A DNA stretch of 64,000 nt, from NCBI GenBank assembly GCA_022779365.1, contig JALFSI010000037.1, positions 31,553 to 95,552 of the forward strand. Direction: 5' to 3'. This DNA comes from CAG-170 sp022779365. Lineage in GTDB: Bacteria > Bacillota > Clostridia > Oscillospirales > Oscillospiraceae. Made by a program: the position numbers and the translations under genes. Below are positions 56,995 to 64,000 of the stretch, piece after piece; positions within the stretch are counted from its first letter, which is position 1, and every line of letters starts with the position of its first letter. Below the pieces are notes generated by a model. That model was not told where the DNA came from, made no database searches, and saw nothing but the letters and a program-made list of their open reading frames with translations.

Positions 56995-57070
56995 GCGGGG
57001 AGCGGCTTTCCGCTCCCCGCTGCGCGCGTTGCGACCGCGCCGGCGGGCACAAAGCTCCGCGAGGCTTTTT
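56995..57070. other. Hairpin plus remnant of the mosaic repeat
   Basis: GCGGGGAGCGG (56995-57005) pairs with CCGCTCCCCGC (57010-57020), the GGGAGCGG stem seen at 25257 and 29011. AAAGCTCCGCGAGGCTTTTTT follows near 57050-57070 and is the inverse of the GAAAAAGCCTCGCAGAG start of the mosaic repeat. The T6 run makes it a possible terminator for the mini-protein gene. Confidence 0.55.
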
Positions 57071-57106
57071 TCTGCGATTTTTTCGGCGGAGCGGGTGAAA
57101 AACCCA

Positions 57107-57134
57107 TTGCAATTTGCATCCAAAGTGCTATAAT
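57107..57134 (+). promoter_or_regulatory. Antiporter gene promoter
   Basis: TTGCAA (57107-57112), 16 nt, TATAAT (57129-57134) with TG in the extended -10 position (57126-57127). Confidence 0.65.
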
Positions 57135-57190
57135 AGCCTGCGTTGCGAAAAGCGGCGAATAATCTTGAAAGAAAACGCAGGATATTTAGT

Positions 57191-58483
57191 ATGCAGATCT
57201 TACTCTCTCTGTCCGTCGCCATTCTGGCGGGACTTTTGATGACCCGGCTGGCAAAGCCGCTGGGTCTGCCGTCCGTGACGGCGTATCTGGTCGCGGGCGT
57301 GCTCATCGGGCCGTTCTGCCTCGGCAGACTCGGCATCGAGGGGCTGGGCTTTACCTCCATGGCGGAGGTCGAGCGTCTGAGCCTTGTTTCCGATGTGGCG
57401 CTGGGCTTCATCGCCTTTTCCATCGGCAATGAGTTCCGGCTTTCGCAGCTCCGGCAGACCGGCAAGCAGGCGACTGTCATCGGCATCGTGCAGGCGCTGA
57501 GCGCCACGGTGCTGGTCGATCTGGCGCTGCTGGTGTTCCACCTGCTCTTCCCGCAGCTTTTGAATGTGGAGCAGGCGATCACCCTTGGCGCGATCGCCAC
57601 CGCTACCGCGCCCGCTGCCACGCTGATGGTCGTGCGGCAGTATAAGGCAAAGGGTCCGCTGACTGATCTGCTGCTGCCCATCGTCGCGCTGGACGACGCG
57701 GTGGGTCTGGTCGTGTTCGCGGTGTCGTTCGGCATCGCCAAGGCGATGCACGTCGGCTCGTTCGACCTTGTCTCCATCCTTGTCAATCCCATCGTGGAGA
57801 TCGTGCTGTCGCTGGGGCTGGGCGCGCTGCTGGGCGCGATCCTCACAAAGATCGAAAAGCTCTTCAACTCCAACACCAACCGCCTGAACATGACCATCGC
57901 GTTCGTGTTCCTTACGGTGTCGCTGGCAAAGCTGGAGTTCCAGATCGGACCGGTCACGGTCGGCTTCTCGTCGCTGCTGGTGTGCATGATGCTCGGCACG
58001 ATGTTCTGTAACCTCTGTCCGCTCTCGGACGAGCTGATGGAAAAGGCGGACCGTTGGACGTCCCCGCTGTTTGCGCTGTTTTTCGTGCTCAGCGGCGCGG
58101 AGCTGGAGCTGGACGTGTTTGCGAACCTCATGATCGTGCTGCTGGGACTTTTGTACGTCGTGGCGCGCTCGGCGGGCAAGTACCTCGGCGCGTATTGCAG
58201 CGCCCGGGCGCTGGGATGCAGCCGCAGCGTGTACCATAACCTCGGCATCACGCTCCTGCCGCAGGCAGGCGTGGCGCTGGGTATGTGCGTGACCGCGCGC
58301 GAGCTTGGCGAGGCAGGGGAGCTGATCTGCAATATCACGCTCTTTGCCATCCTCATCTACGAGCTGGTCGGACCGATGCTCACCAAGCAGGCGCTCCAGC
58401 GCGCGGGCGACATCCAGCCCATGAGCGAGGAAGTTTTGAACAGACGACAGATCAAGCTGCAAAACGCCGAAAAGAAGAAATAA
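57191..58483 (+). CDS. CPA2-type cation:proton antiporter
   Basis: A 430-aa membrane protein with about 12 helices, all in the transporter domain; no RCK/TrkA-N domain is attached. GLPSVTAYLVAGVLIGP is the conserved early helix. Also present are VALGFIAFSIGNEFRLSQLR, TLGAIATATAPAATLMVV, and PIVALDDAVGLVVFA with the paired Asp of the ion site (LDDAVG). Such proteins exchange Na+ or K+ for H+. The ATG at 57191 is the start of the hydrophobic domain; the ribosome site is weak (AGGA). Monocistronic, with promoter and terminator. Confidence 0.88.
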   Translation: MQILLSLSVAILAGLLMTRLAKPLGLPSVTAYLVAGVLIGPFCLGRLGIEGLGFTSMAEVERLSLVSDVALGFIAFSIGNEFRLSQLRQTGKQATVIGIVQALSATVLVDLALLVFHLLFPQLLNVEQAITLGAIATATAPAATLMVVRQYKAKGPLTDLLLPIVALDDAVGLVVFAVSFGIAKAMHVGSFDLVSILVNPIVEIVLSLGLGALLGAILTKIEKLFNSNTNRLNMTIAFVFLTVSLAKLEFQIGPVTVGFSSLLVCMMLGTMFCNLCPLSDELMEKADRWTSPLFALFFVLSGAELELDVFANLMIVLLGLLYVVARSAGKYLGAYCSARALGCSRSVYHNLGITLLPQAGVALGMCVTARELGEAGELICNITLFAILIYELVGPMLTKQALQRAGDIQPMSEEVLNRRQIKLQNAEKKK

Positions 58484-58490
58484 AAAAGCA

Positions 58491-58521
58491 ACAGCCGCGG
58501 GCAACGCCCGCGGCTGTTTTT
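58491..58521. terminator. Terminator, antiporter / dut (convergent)
   Basis: ACAGCCGCGGGC (58491-58502) pairs with GCCCGCGGCTGT (58506-58517). TTTT follows on the plus strand and TTGCTTTTTT on the minus strand. Confidence 0.85.
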
Positions 58522-58530
58522 ATAGTTTGC

Positions 58531-58962
58531 TTATTTTCTGCCGGTCGAGCCGAAGCCGCCGCGGTCCACCTCCGAGAGCGTGTCGCACTCTTCAAATTCG
58601 AGCGCGGGCTGGGTCTCAAAAATGCGGAACTGGCAGATACGGTCGCCCTTTTCCAGCACCGTGTCGCGCGTGGCATAGACGGGGAGCTTCCATTCGTCGT
58701 TCGTGCCGCAATAGCTGTTGTCGATCACGCCGACGGAATTTGCCTGCAAAATGCCCCAGCGCCTGAACGTGGACGAGCGCGGCGCGGTGCGCGCCTCATA
58801 CCCTGCCGGCAGCTGCATCGACACGCCCAGCGGCACGAGCGTAAAATCGCCCGCGTGCAGCTCCATCGTCTCGGCGCAGTACAGGTCGATCCAGTCGCCC
58901 TTGTCGGTGATCTTCAGACGCGGCGCGTCGGGGGAAAAATAGTGGATCTTGATCTTCAGCAT
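58531..58962 (-). CDS. dut: dUTP diphosphatase
   Basis: A 143-aa trimeric dUTPase. Motifs: DLYCAETMEL (motif 1), RSSTFRRWGIL (motif 2, RSS), GVIDNSYCGTNDEW (motif 3 with the catalytic Asp), CQFRIFE (motif 4) and DRGGFGSTGRK (motif 5, complete). It hydrolyses dUTP to dUMP and pyrophosphate. It lies 21 nt after nrdG on the same strand, so deoxynucleotide synthesis and dUTP removal share a transcript, probably under NrdR. Confidence 0.94.
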   Translation of the reverse strand: MLKIKIHYFSPDAPRLKITDKGDWIDLYCAETMELHAGDFTLVPLGVSMQLPAGYEARTAPRSSTFRRWGILQANSVGVIDNSYCGTNDEWKLPVYATRDTVLEKGDRICQFRIFETQPALEFEECDTLSEVDRGGFGSTGRK

Positions 58963-58983
58963 ACGCTTGCTCCTTACTTCTAT

Positions 58984-59499
58984 CTACTGCGTCTCGTCCC
59001 ACAGGACGACGGCGCCGGTTTTTAAGGTCTGCGGCATATCAATGAGCCGCTGATTCTCTGACCCGCGGAAGCGCAGCGTCAGATTTTTTTTGTCTGCGAT
59101 GAACGGACCGTCCACCAGCACATCCAAAAGCCCCAGCAGCTCCTGCGTCACGCCGTCCACCTGCGGAAGATTTTTTCCGTATACATAGCCCGTGAATGAC
59201 CAGACGGTCTTTTCCGGCAGACGCGCGCGGAGCTTGCGCGTGAGCGCGAGCAACGCGGGCTGATTATGCGGGTCAAATGGCTCGCCGCCGAGATAGGTGA
59301 TGCCGCGGATGTAGGGCTTTGCCATAAGCGCGAGGATCTTTTCCTCGACCGCCTCGTCAAACGGCTCGCCGTAGTCAAAATCCCACGTTTCGGGATTGAA
59401 GCAGTCCTTGCAGTGGTGCGTGCAGCCGGAGACGAACAGGCTCACCCGCACGCCCGGACCGTTGGCGATGTCCCAGGGCTTGATGCTGGCGTAATTCAT
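58984..59499 (-). CDS. nrdG: Anaerobic ribonucleotide reductase activating protein
   Basis: A 171-aa radical-SAM activase: the CTHHCKDC cluster motif (CxxxCxxC), WDIANGPGVRVSLFVSG at the start, GITYLGGEPF for SAM binding, and VLVDGPFI near the end, all as in NrdG. It installs the glycyl radical on NrdD. The ATG at 59499 has GAGGGG upstream. It is divergent from nrdD with its own promoter; a 5'-leader stem-loop (about 59516-59552) precedes it. Confidence 0.94.
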   Translation of the reverse strand: MNYASIKPWDIANGPGVRVSLFVSGCTHHCKDCFNPETWDFDYGEPFDEAVEEKILALMAKPYIRGITYLGGEPFDPHNQPALLALTRKLRARLPEKTVWSFTGYVYGKNLPQVDGVTQELLGLLDVLVDGPFIADKKNLTLRFRGSENQRLIDMPQTLKTGAVVLWDETQ

Positions 59500-59515
59500 G
59501 CGCGCCCCTCCCTTC

Positions 59516-59552
59516 TTCCTGGGCAACCGCTGAATCATCATCGGTTACCCAG
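59516..59552 (-). other. Leader stem-loop of nrdG mRNA
   Basis: On the minus strand CTGGGTAACCG pairs with CGGTTGCCCAG (one G-U pair) around an 11-nt loop ending TTCAG, between the transcription start and the ribosome site. Confidence 0.5.
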
Positions 59553-59554
59553 CA

Positions 59555-59583
59555 AGTATAGCACGGTTTTGCGCGGTACGCAA
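59555..59583 (-). promoter_or_regulatory. nrdG-dut promoter
   Basis: On the minus strand TTGCGT (59578-59583), 17 nt, TATACT (59555-59560). NrdR box 1 (59601-59616) lies 17 nt upstream of this -35. Confidence 0.7.
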
Positions 59584-59600
59584 CTGCTTTTTTCTGTGAA

Positions 59601-59713
59601 ACACAAGATATAGTGTTTCACGGGAAAATACCACGCAATATATTTGAAATTACTCTTGACAGCGTTCGGTTTTTTGTGTATAGTTTTGTTTGCAGCAGCA
59701 CAAGATATTGTGG
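59601..59713 (+). promoter_or_regulatory. nrdD promoter with NrdR boxes at ~32-bp phasing
   Basis: The core promoter is TTGACA (59656-59661), 17 nt, TATAGT (59679-59684). ACACAAGATATAGTGT (59601-59616) fits the NrdR box ACACwAtATaTwGTGT. CACAAGATATTGTG (59699-59712) is a second good box. ACGCAATATATTTG (59633-59646) is a weak third. Centres lie at about 59608.5, 59640.5 and 59705.5, that is 32 and 65 bp apart, the helical phasing used by NrdR. Box 1 also faces the nrdG promoter, so one repressor can silence both directions when dATP is high. Confidence 0.8.
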
Positions 59714-59795
59714 TCATATTGCGAGCGGCTTTCTATATTTAGTGTCATTTTGTTACGGTTTTTCCGCGTTTTTGAGAAGAGAGGAGCGTTTACCC

Positions 59796-62021
59796 ATGAA
59801 GATCATCAAGCGAAACGGCTCGGAGGCGGCGTTTGATCTGATGAAGATCATCTCCGCCGTCACCAAGGCGAACAACGTTGTGGAGGAAGAGGACCGGCTG
59901 ACGCCGATGCAAATTCGCCGCATCGCCGAGAGTGTGGAGCTGGCGTGCCAGTCGATGAACCGCGCGCTGAGCGTGGAAGAAATTCAGGACCTTGTCGAGC
60001 ACCAGATCATGGCGCACGGCGCGTATGAGGTCGCCAAAAAATACATCACCTACCGCTATACCCGCACGCTGGTGCGGAAGTCCAACACCACTGACGATAA
60101 GATCCTCACCCTGATCGAGTCGAACAACGAAGAGGTCAAGCAGGAAAATTCCAACAAGAACCCCACCGTCAACTCCGTCCAGCGCGACTATATGGCGGGC
60201 GAGGTGTCCAAGGACCTGTCCAAGCGTCTGCTGCTGCCGCAGGATGTGGTGGAGGCGCACGAGGCGGGCATCATCCACTTCCATGACGCCGACTATTTTG
60301 CGCAGCATATGCACAACTGCGACCTCGTGAACCTCGAGGATATGCTGCAAAACGGCACGGTCATCTCCGGCACGCTCATCGAAAAGCCGCACAGCTTCTC
60401 GACTGCCTGCAATATCGCCACGCAGATCATCGCGCAGATCGCCTCCAACCAGTACGGCGGTCAGTCCATTTCGCTCACGCACCTGGCACCGTTTGTAGAC
60501 GTTTCGCGCCAGAAGATCCGCAAGTCCGTGCTGGAGGAGCTGTCCGCGTTCGGCGTTGCGCCGGACGAGGCGGCGGTGGGCAAGGTCGTGGAGGAGCGCC
60601 TGCGCGATGAAATTCGCCGCGGCGTGCAGACCATTCAGTATCAGGTCGTCACCCTCATGACCACCAACGGGCAGGCGCCGTTCATCACCGTGCTCATGTA
60701 CCTCGGCGAGGCGCGCAATGAGCAGGAGCGGCACGATCTTGCCATCATCATCGAAGAGACGCTCAAGCAGCGCATTCAGGGCGTGAAGAACGAAAAGGGC
60801 GTGTGGATCACCCCGGCGTTCCCCAAGCTCATCTATGTGCTGGACGAGGATAATATCCATGAGGGCGCGCCGTATTGGGAGCTGACGAAGCTCGCCGCCA
60901 AGTGCACCGCCAAGCGCATGGTGCCCGACTATATCTCGGCAAAGAAAATGCGCCAGCTTAAGCTCTCCAAGGGCGAGACGCCGGGTCACGGCGACGTGTA
61001 CACCTGCATGGGCTGCCGCAGCTTCCTCACGCCCGACCGTTCGGGGTGCGGCTGGAACAATGTCGCCAACGCCGGCAATTACGAGCCGGGCAAGCCGAAA
61101 TATTACGGGCGCTTCAATCAGGGCGTGGTCACCATCAACCTGCCGGACGTGGCGCTGTCCTCCGGCGGCGCGCTCGATAAATTCTGGAAAATTTTTGACG
61201 AGCGGCTGGAGCTGTGCTACCGCGCGCTGATGTGCCGCCACAACCGCCTGCTCGGCACGCTTTCGGACGCCGCGCCCATCCTGTGGCAGTACGGCGCGCT
61301 GGCGCGCCTTCCGAAGGGCGAGCCGATCGACAAGCTGCTCTACGGCGGCTACTCCACCATCTCGCTGGGCTACGCGGGGCTGTATGAGTGCGTCAAATAC
61401 ATGACCGGCAAATCGCACACCGATCCCGCCGCCACGCCCTTCGCGCTGGAGATCATGCAGCACATGAACGACGCCTGCAAGCGCTGGAAGGAAGCCACCG
61501 ACATCGACTTCTCCCTCTACGGCACGCCGCTGGAGTCCACGACGTACAAATTTGCGCAGTGCCTGCAAAAGCGCTTTGGCGTGATCGAAGGCATCACCGA
61601 CAAAAACTATATCACGAACTCCTACCATATCCACGTCACCGAGCATATCAACGCCTTTGACAAGCTCCAGTTCGAGTCGCAGTTCCAGGCGCTCTCGCCC
61701 GGCGGCGCGATCAGCTACGTCGAGGTGCCGAATATGCAGGGCAACATCGACGCCGTGCTGGAGGTCATGCAGTTCATCTACGAGCACATCATGTACGCGG
61801 AGCTCAATACGAAATCCGACTACTGCCAGGTCTGCGGCTACGACGGCGAGATCGAAATTCGGGAGGATCGGGACGGCAAGCTCATCTGGGCCTGCCCGCA
61901 GTGCGGCAACACCGACCAGTCGAAGATGAACGTCGCCCGCCGCACCTGCGGCTACATCGGCTCGCAGTTCTGGAATCAGGGCAGAACGCAGGAGATCCGC
62001 GACCGCGTGCTGCATCTTTAA
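59796..62021 (+). CDS. nrdD: Anaerobic (class III) ribonucleoside-triphosphate reductase
   Basis: A 741-aa glycyl-radical enzyme that reduces NTPs to dNTPs using formate or thioredoxin. The N-terminal ATP-cone (about 1-95: VIKRNGS-like KIIKRNGSEAAFD, QIRRIAESVE) gives dATP feedback. The core has HFHDADYFAQHMHNCDLVNL, CNIATQIIAQIASNQYGGQ and TCMGCRSFL. The C-terminus has zinc pairs CQVCGY and CPQCGN and the radical site RRTCGYIGSQFWNQGR. The ATG at 59796 is preceded by GAGGAG; upstream in-frame codons lie over the promoter. Its activase NrdG is encoded divergently. Confidence 0.96.
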   Translation: MKIIKRNGSEAAFDLMKIISAVTKANNVVEEEDRLTPMQIRRIAESVELACQSMNRALSVEEIQDLVEHQIMAHGAYEVAKKYITYRYTRTLVRKSNTTDDKILTLIESNNEEVKQENSNKNPTVNSVQRDYMAGEVSKDLSKRLLLPQDVVEAHEAGIIHFHDADYFAQHMHNCDLVNLEDMLQNGTVISGTLIEKPHSFSTACNIATQIIAQIASNQYGGQSISLTHLAPFVDVSRQKIRKSVLEELSAFGVAPDEAAVGKVVEERLRDEIRRGVQTIQYQVVTLMTTNGQAPFITVLMYLGEARNEQERHDLAIIIEETLKQRIQGVKNEKGVWITPAFPKLIYVLDEDNIHEGAPYWELTKLAAKCTAKRMVPDYISAKKMRQLKLSKGETPGHGDVYTCMGCRSFLTPDRSGCGWNNVANAGNYEPGKPKYYGRFNQGVVTINLPDVALSSGGALDKFWKIFDERLELCYRALMCRHNRLLGTLSDAAPILWQYGALARLPKGEPIDKLLYGGYSTISLGYAGLYECVKYMTGKSHTDPAATPFALEIMQHMNDACKRWKEATDIDFSLYGTPLESTTYKFAQCLQKRFGVIEGITDKNYITNSYHIHVTEHINAFDKLQFESQFQALSPGGAISYVEVPNMQGNIDAVLEVMQFIYEHIMYAELNTKSDYCQVCGYDGEIEIREDRDGKLIWACPQCGNTDQSKMNVARRTCGYIGSQFWNQGRTQEIRDRVLHL

Positions 62022-62049
62022 TACTGAAAACACCGCGCAACGATGCCCG

Positions 62050-62081
62050 CACGCTTCGGCAAGCAGCCTTGCCGAAGCGTG
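62050..62081. terminator. Hairpin between nrdD and the amidohydrolase gene
   Basis: A perfect 14-bp stem, CACGCTTCGGCAAG (62050-62063) with CTTGCCGAAGCGTG (62068-62081), loop CAGC. There is no T-tract on either strand, so it may allow read-through or protect the nrdD 3' end. Confidence 0.55.
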
Positions 62082-62120
62082 TGGCGCTGCCGTTATAAGA
62101 ATCAGTAAATTGGAGGAGCT

Positions 62121-63767
62121 ATGTCTTTTTATAAGCGCCAGCCGGATATTATTATCAAAAACGGCACGATCGTGGACGGCACGGGCGACCTGCCTTACTT
62201 TGCGGACATCGCCATCATCGGCGATAAGATCGACTACATCGGCGACCTGCGGGGTGTGAGCGCGCCGCTCGTCATCGACGCGCACCACAAGTACGTCACC
62301 CCCGGCTTTATCGACCCCCATACGCATTCCGACCAGTCCATCTGGGCAAATCCGCGCGCGGAGAGCGCCGTGCGGCAGGGCGTGACGACCGAGGTAGTCG
62401 GCAACTGCGGCTACTCGCTGCGCCATGTGCTGAGCGGCATCCCCTTTGACCCGGCGGGTGACGGCGTCCGCTGCGTGTATGACTACGGCCGCGCGCCCGC
62501 CCCGCGCGGGAGCATGGCGGCGGTGCTGGATAAAATGGACGCGATGGGCGCGTCCATCAACACCGCGTGGCTGTGCGGGCACAACTCGCTGCGCCGCCTT
62601 GCGGGGCTGTACACCACCGACTATACGCCCGAGCAGTTTGACGCCATGGCAGCGTTTTTGCGTGAGGCGATGGAGGCGGGCTTTGTGGGTTTCTCCACGG
62701 GTCTGGAGTTCGTCCCCGGCATCAACTCCCGCCCGGAGGAAGTCGAGCGCCTTGCCGCCATCGCGGCGGAATACGACGCGAACTACTCCACACATATGCG
62801 CGACGAGGGCACATACATTCTGGAAGCCATCAACGAATTTTTGAACGTCATCCGCAAAACGGGTCTGCGCGGCACGATCTCGCACCTGAATGTGAAATAT
62901 GACAACGGCATCCCCAATGAATACCTGCAAAAGGGAATGCAGATGCTGAAGGACGCGCGCAGCATCGAGCATCTGAACGTGCTGTGCGATATGCTGCCGA
63001 CGTGCTTCGCCACCGGCGACGCGCTGGCGATGATGCCGCCCTGGCTGTACGCAAACGGCTGGGAAGAGGCGCAGAAAACGCTCCGCGACCCCGCCGGGCG
63101 CGAAAAGGTCAAGGGCGACATGAACCGCTACTGGCGCTTCCTCGCCGCCGGGCAGTGGGACAGGCTGCTGTTCGTGCAGCCGCCGTATCAGCCGGAAATT
63201 GCGAACACGCCGTTTGGCGAGCTGGCAGAGCGGCGCGGGCGCGCGCCGGACGATCTGTTCCTGGACATCCTCGCTGAAGCCCCGTCGCTGGACGCTGCGC
63301 AGTCGATCCTGATGCAGGGCACGGTCTTTCAGGAGCAGACCATGATCGACAGCGTCGTGACCGACCCCATTTATATGTGGCAGAGCGACAGCTTTGTCAC
63401 GGTGGAGGAGGGCGAGCTTGCCCGTCGGGCGGCGAACGTGCAGAATTATATGTCCATTACCTATTTCTTCGCGCGCTACGTCCGCGACCTCGGCGCGATC
63501 TCCATGCCCGAGGCGGTGCGCAAGGCGACGTCCATGCCCGCCAAGCACTTCCATTTGGATGGACGCGGCGTGCTGGAGGTCGGCAATTACGCCGATATTA
63601 ACGTCTTTGACCTGAACGCGCTGAAGATCCACTCAACGTTCTCCGACGTCTGCCGCTATTCCAGCGGCATGGACTATGTGATCGTGAACGGCGCGCCCGT
63701 CATCGCAAACGGCGAGCACACCGGCGCACGCTCCGGCAAAACCCTGCGCCACCTGCCGAAAAAATGA
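62121..63767 (+). CDS. Amidohydrolase, N-acyl-D-amino-acid deacylase (D-aminoacylase)-like
   Basis: A 548-aa metal-dependent hydrolase. The N-terminal beta-sandwich strand is DIIIKNGTIVDGTGD; the metal-binding GFIDPHTHSDQ (HxH) follows; then the NCGYSL cysteine loop typical of D-aminoacylases, GFSTGLEFVPG, STHMRDEG, GTISHLNVKY and late DPIYMWQSDS with metal Asp, ending EVGNYADINVFD. Relatives cleave N-acyl-D-amino acids; dihydropyrimidinase-like substrates are an alternative. GGAGGAG precedes the ATG. No transporter is adjacent. The family is sure, the substrate is not. Confidence 0.88.
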   Translation: MSFYKRQPDIIIKNGTIVDGTGDLPYFADIAIIGDKIDYIGDLRGVSAPLVIDAHHKYVTPGFIDPHTHSDQSIWANPRAESAVRQGVTTEVVGNCGYSLRHVLSGIPFDPAGDGVRCVYDYGRAPAPRGSMAAVLDKMDAMGASINTAWLCGHNSLRRLAGLYTTDYTPEQFDAMAAFLREAMEAGFVGFSTGLEFVPGINSRPEEVERLAAIAAEYDANYSTHMRDEGTYILEAINEFLNVIRKTGLRGTISHLNVKYDNGIPNEYLQKGMQMLKDARSIEHLNVLCDMLPTCFATGDALAMMPPWLYANGWEEAQKTLRDPAGREKVKGDMNRYWRFLAAGQWDRLLFVQPPYQPEIANTPFGELAERRGRAPDDLFLDILAEAPSLDAAQSILMQGTVFQEQTMIDSVVTDPIYMWQSDSFVTVEEGELARRAANVQNYMSITYFFARYVRDLGAISMPEAVRKATSMPAKHFHLDGRGVLEVGNYADINVFDLNALKIHSTFSDVCRYSSGMDYVIVNGAPVIANGEHTGARSGKTLRHLPKK

Positions 63768-63778
63768 CCGCACATCAA

Positions 63779-63802
63779 ACCGCCGCTCAAATGAGCGGCG
63801 GT
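63779..63802 (+). terminator. Hairpin after the amidohydrolase gene
   Basis: ACCGCCGCTCA (63779-63789) pairs with TGAGCGGCGGT (63792-63802). Mosaic repeat R4 starts at the next base, just as R1 starts at the base after its own left hairpin. Confidence 0.65.
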
Positions 63803-64000
63803 CAGTCTGTCGAAAAAGCCTCGCAGAGTTTCGCCGCCGCGGCGGCGAAATTGATCCGAATCATTTTCTGCGGCGGCGTGTACGTCGCAGAAAATACATT
63901 GCGCCCTGCAAGTGTGGAATTTGTGCGCTCGCAGCGCACAAATTATGCGCGCGGCAGGGTGCAAGCCCTCTCAAACGGAAACCCAGCGAAGCGGTTTTCG
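63803..64000 (+). repeat. Mosaic multi-hairpin repeat, copy R4 (short form, cut by window end)
   Basis: Begins CAGTCTGTCGAAAAAGCC like R1. Hairpins: TTTCGCCGCC/GGCGGCGAAA, TTTTCTGCG/CGCAGAAAA with the GTGTACGT loop, an enclosing CCCTGC (63914-63919) with GCAGGG, AATTTGTGCGC/GCGCACAAATT, and CAAACGGAAACC with the start of its partner GGTTTTCG at the edge. It lacks the extra module of R2 and R3. The final GTGTC hairpin should lie beyond 64000. Confidence 0.85.

Noticed and set aside
59790..63632. A 1280-codon open frame on the minus strand, antisense to nrdD and the amidohydrolase gene
   Set aside because: It spans two clearly conserved genes on the other strand and the spacer between them, has no ribosome site or recognisable domain, and is explained by G+C-rich codon bias that removes stop codons from the opposite frame.

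Overview
This 64 kb window is a G+C-rich, gene-dense bacterial chromosome segment. It most resembles an endospore-forming, anaerobic Firmicute of the Oscillospirales (an Oscillibacter, Flavonifractor or Dysosmobacter-like gut clostridium). The evidence is a SpoIIE-type phosphatase, a PdaA-type cortex deacetylase and a Cys-rich coat-like protein behind a sigma-K-like promoter; a class III (oxygen-sensitive) ribonucleotide reductase; a rubrerythrin/rubredoxin peroxide module under a PerR-like regulator; strong GGAGG ribosome sites; and many intergenic repeats of the kind common in these genomes. The taxonomic statement is inference. No tRNA, rRNA, phage, IS transposase or CRISPR array was seen.

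Layout. 1-4.4 kb: truncated sigma factor, then divergent YmdB-type phosphodiesterase and a YhaO/YhaN (SbcDC-like) pair whose ATPase carries a membrane hairpin. 4.5-11.1 kb (minus): complete phosphate operon pstS-pstC-pstA-pstB-phoU-phoB-phoR with a Pho-box-like promoter and a 140-nt hairpin between pstA and pstB. 11.4-13.5 kb (minus): CYTH phosphatase and pncB. 13.7-15.7 kb: SpoIIE-like protein. 16.1-22.3 kb: nudF, TIM-barrel enzyme, cobT, cobU, cobS, a short degenerate CobU paralogue, then an alpha-barrel/SLH surface protein and a DUF4430 lipoprotein that together look like a split transcobalamin. 22.4-29 kb: lpd, MATE exporter, xylose-isomerase-like enzyme, AraC regulator, small membrane protein, Cys-rich coat-like protein. 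29.4-35 kb (minus): aspartate aminotransferase, dicarboxylate symporter, Asp/Glu racemase, TSUP exporter, HAD phosphatase. 35.3-41.9 kb: secA, pgeF, orphan oligopeptide-binding lipoprotein, CapA-like protein. 42.2-47.6 kb (minus): tpiA, pgk, trmL, yfbR-like, MATE. 47.8-49.5 kb: perR, reverse rubrerythrin, BFD-like ferredoxin, rubredoxin, a small conserved protein. 50.2-55.2 kb: livKHMGF ABC importer. 55.3-64 kb: class II aldolase, pdaA, a 42-aa mini membrane protein, CPA2 antiporter, dut and nrdG (minus), nrdD, and a D-aminoacylase-like amidohydrolase.

The most unusual content is intergenic. A mosaic repeat of 230-320 bp (11179, 29039, 41929 and 63803; the last is cut by the window end) is built from six or seven consecutive hairpins. 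Between copies the two arms of several hairpins change together while keeping base pairing, which argues for a conserved RNA or single-stranded DNA structure. All complete copies touch gene 3' ends, and two carry an extra module of roughly 80-90 nt. Four simpler palindromic repeat families and a 272-bp MITE-like element between two divergent promoters are also present. The other strong candidate for an under-described system is the split transcobalamin-like pair beside the cobamide-assembly genes.
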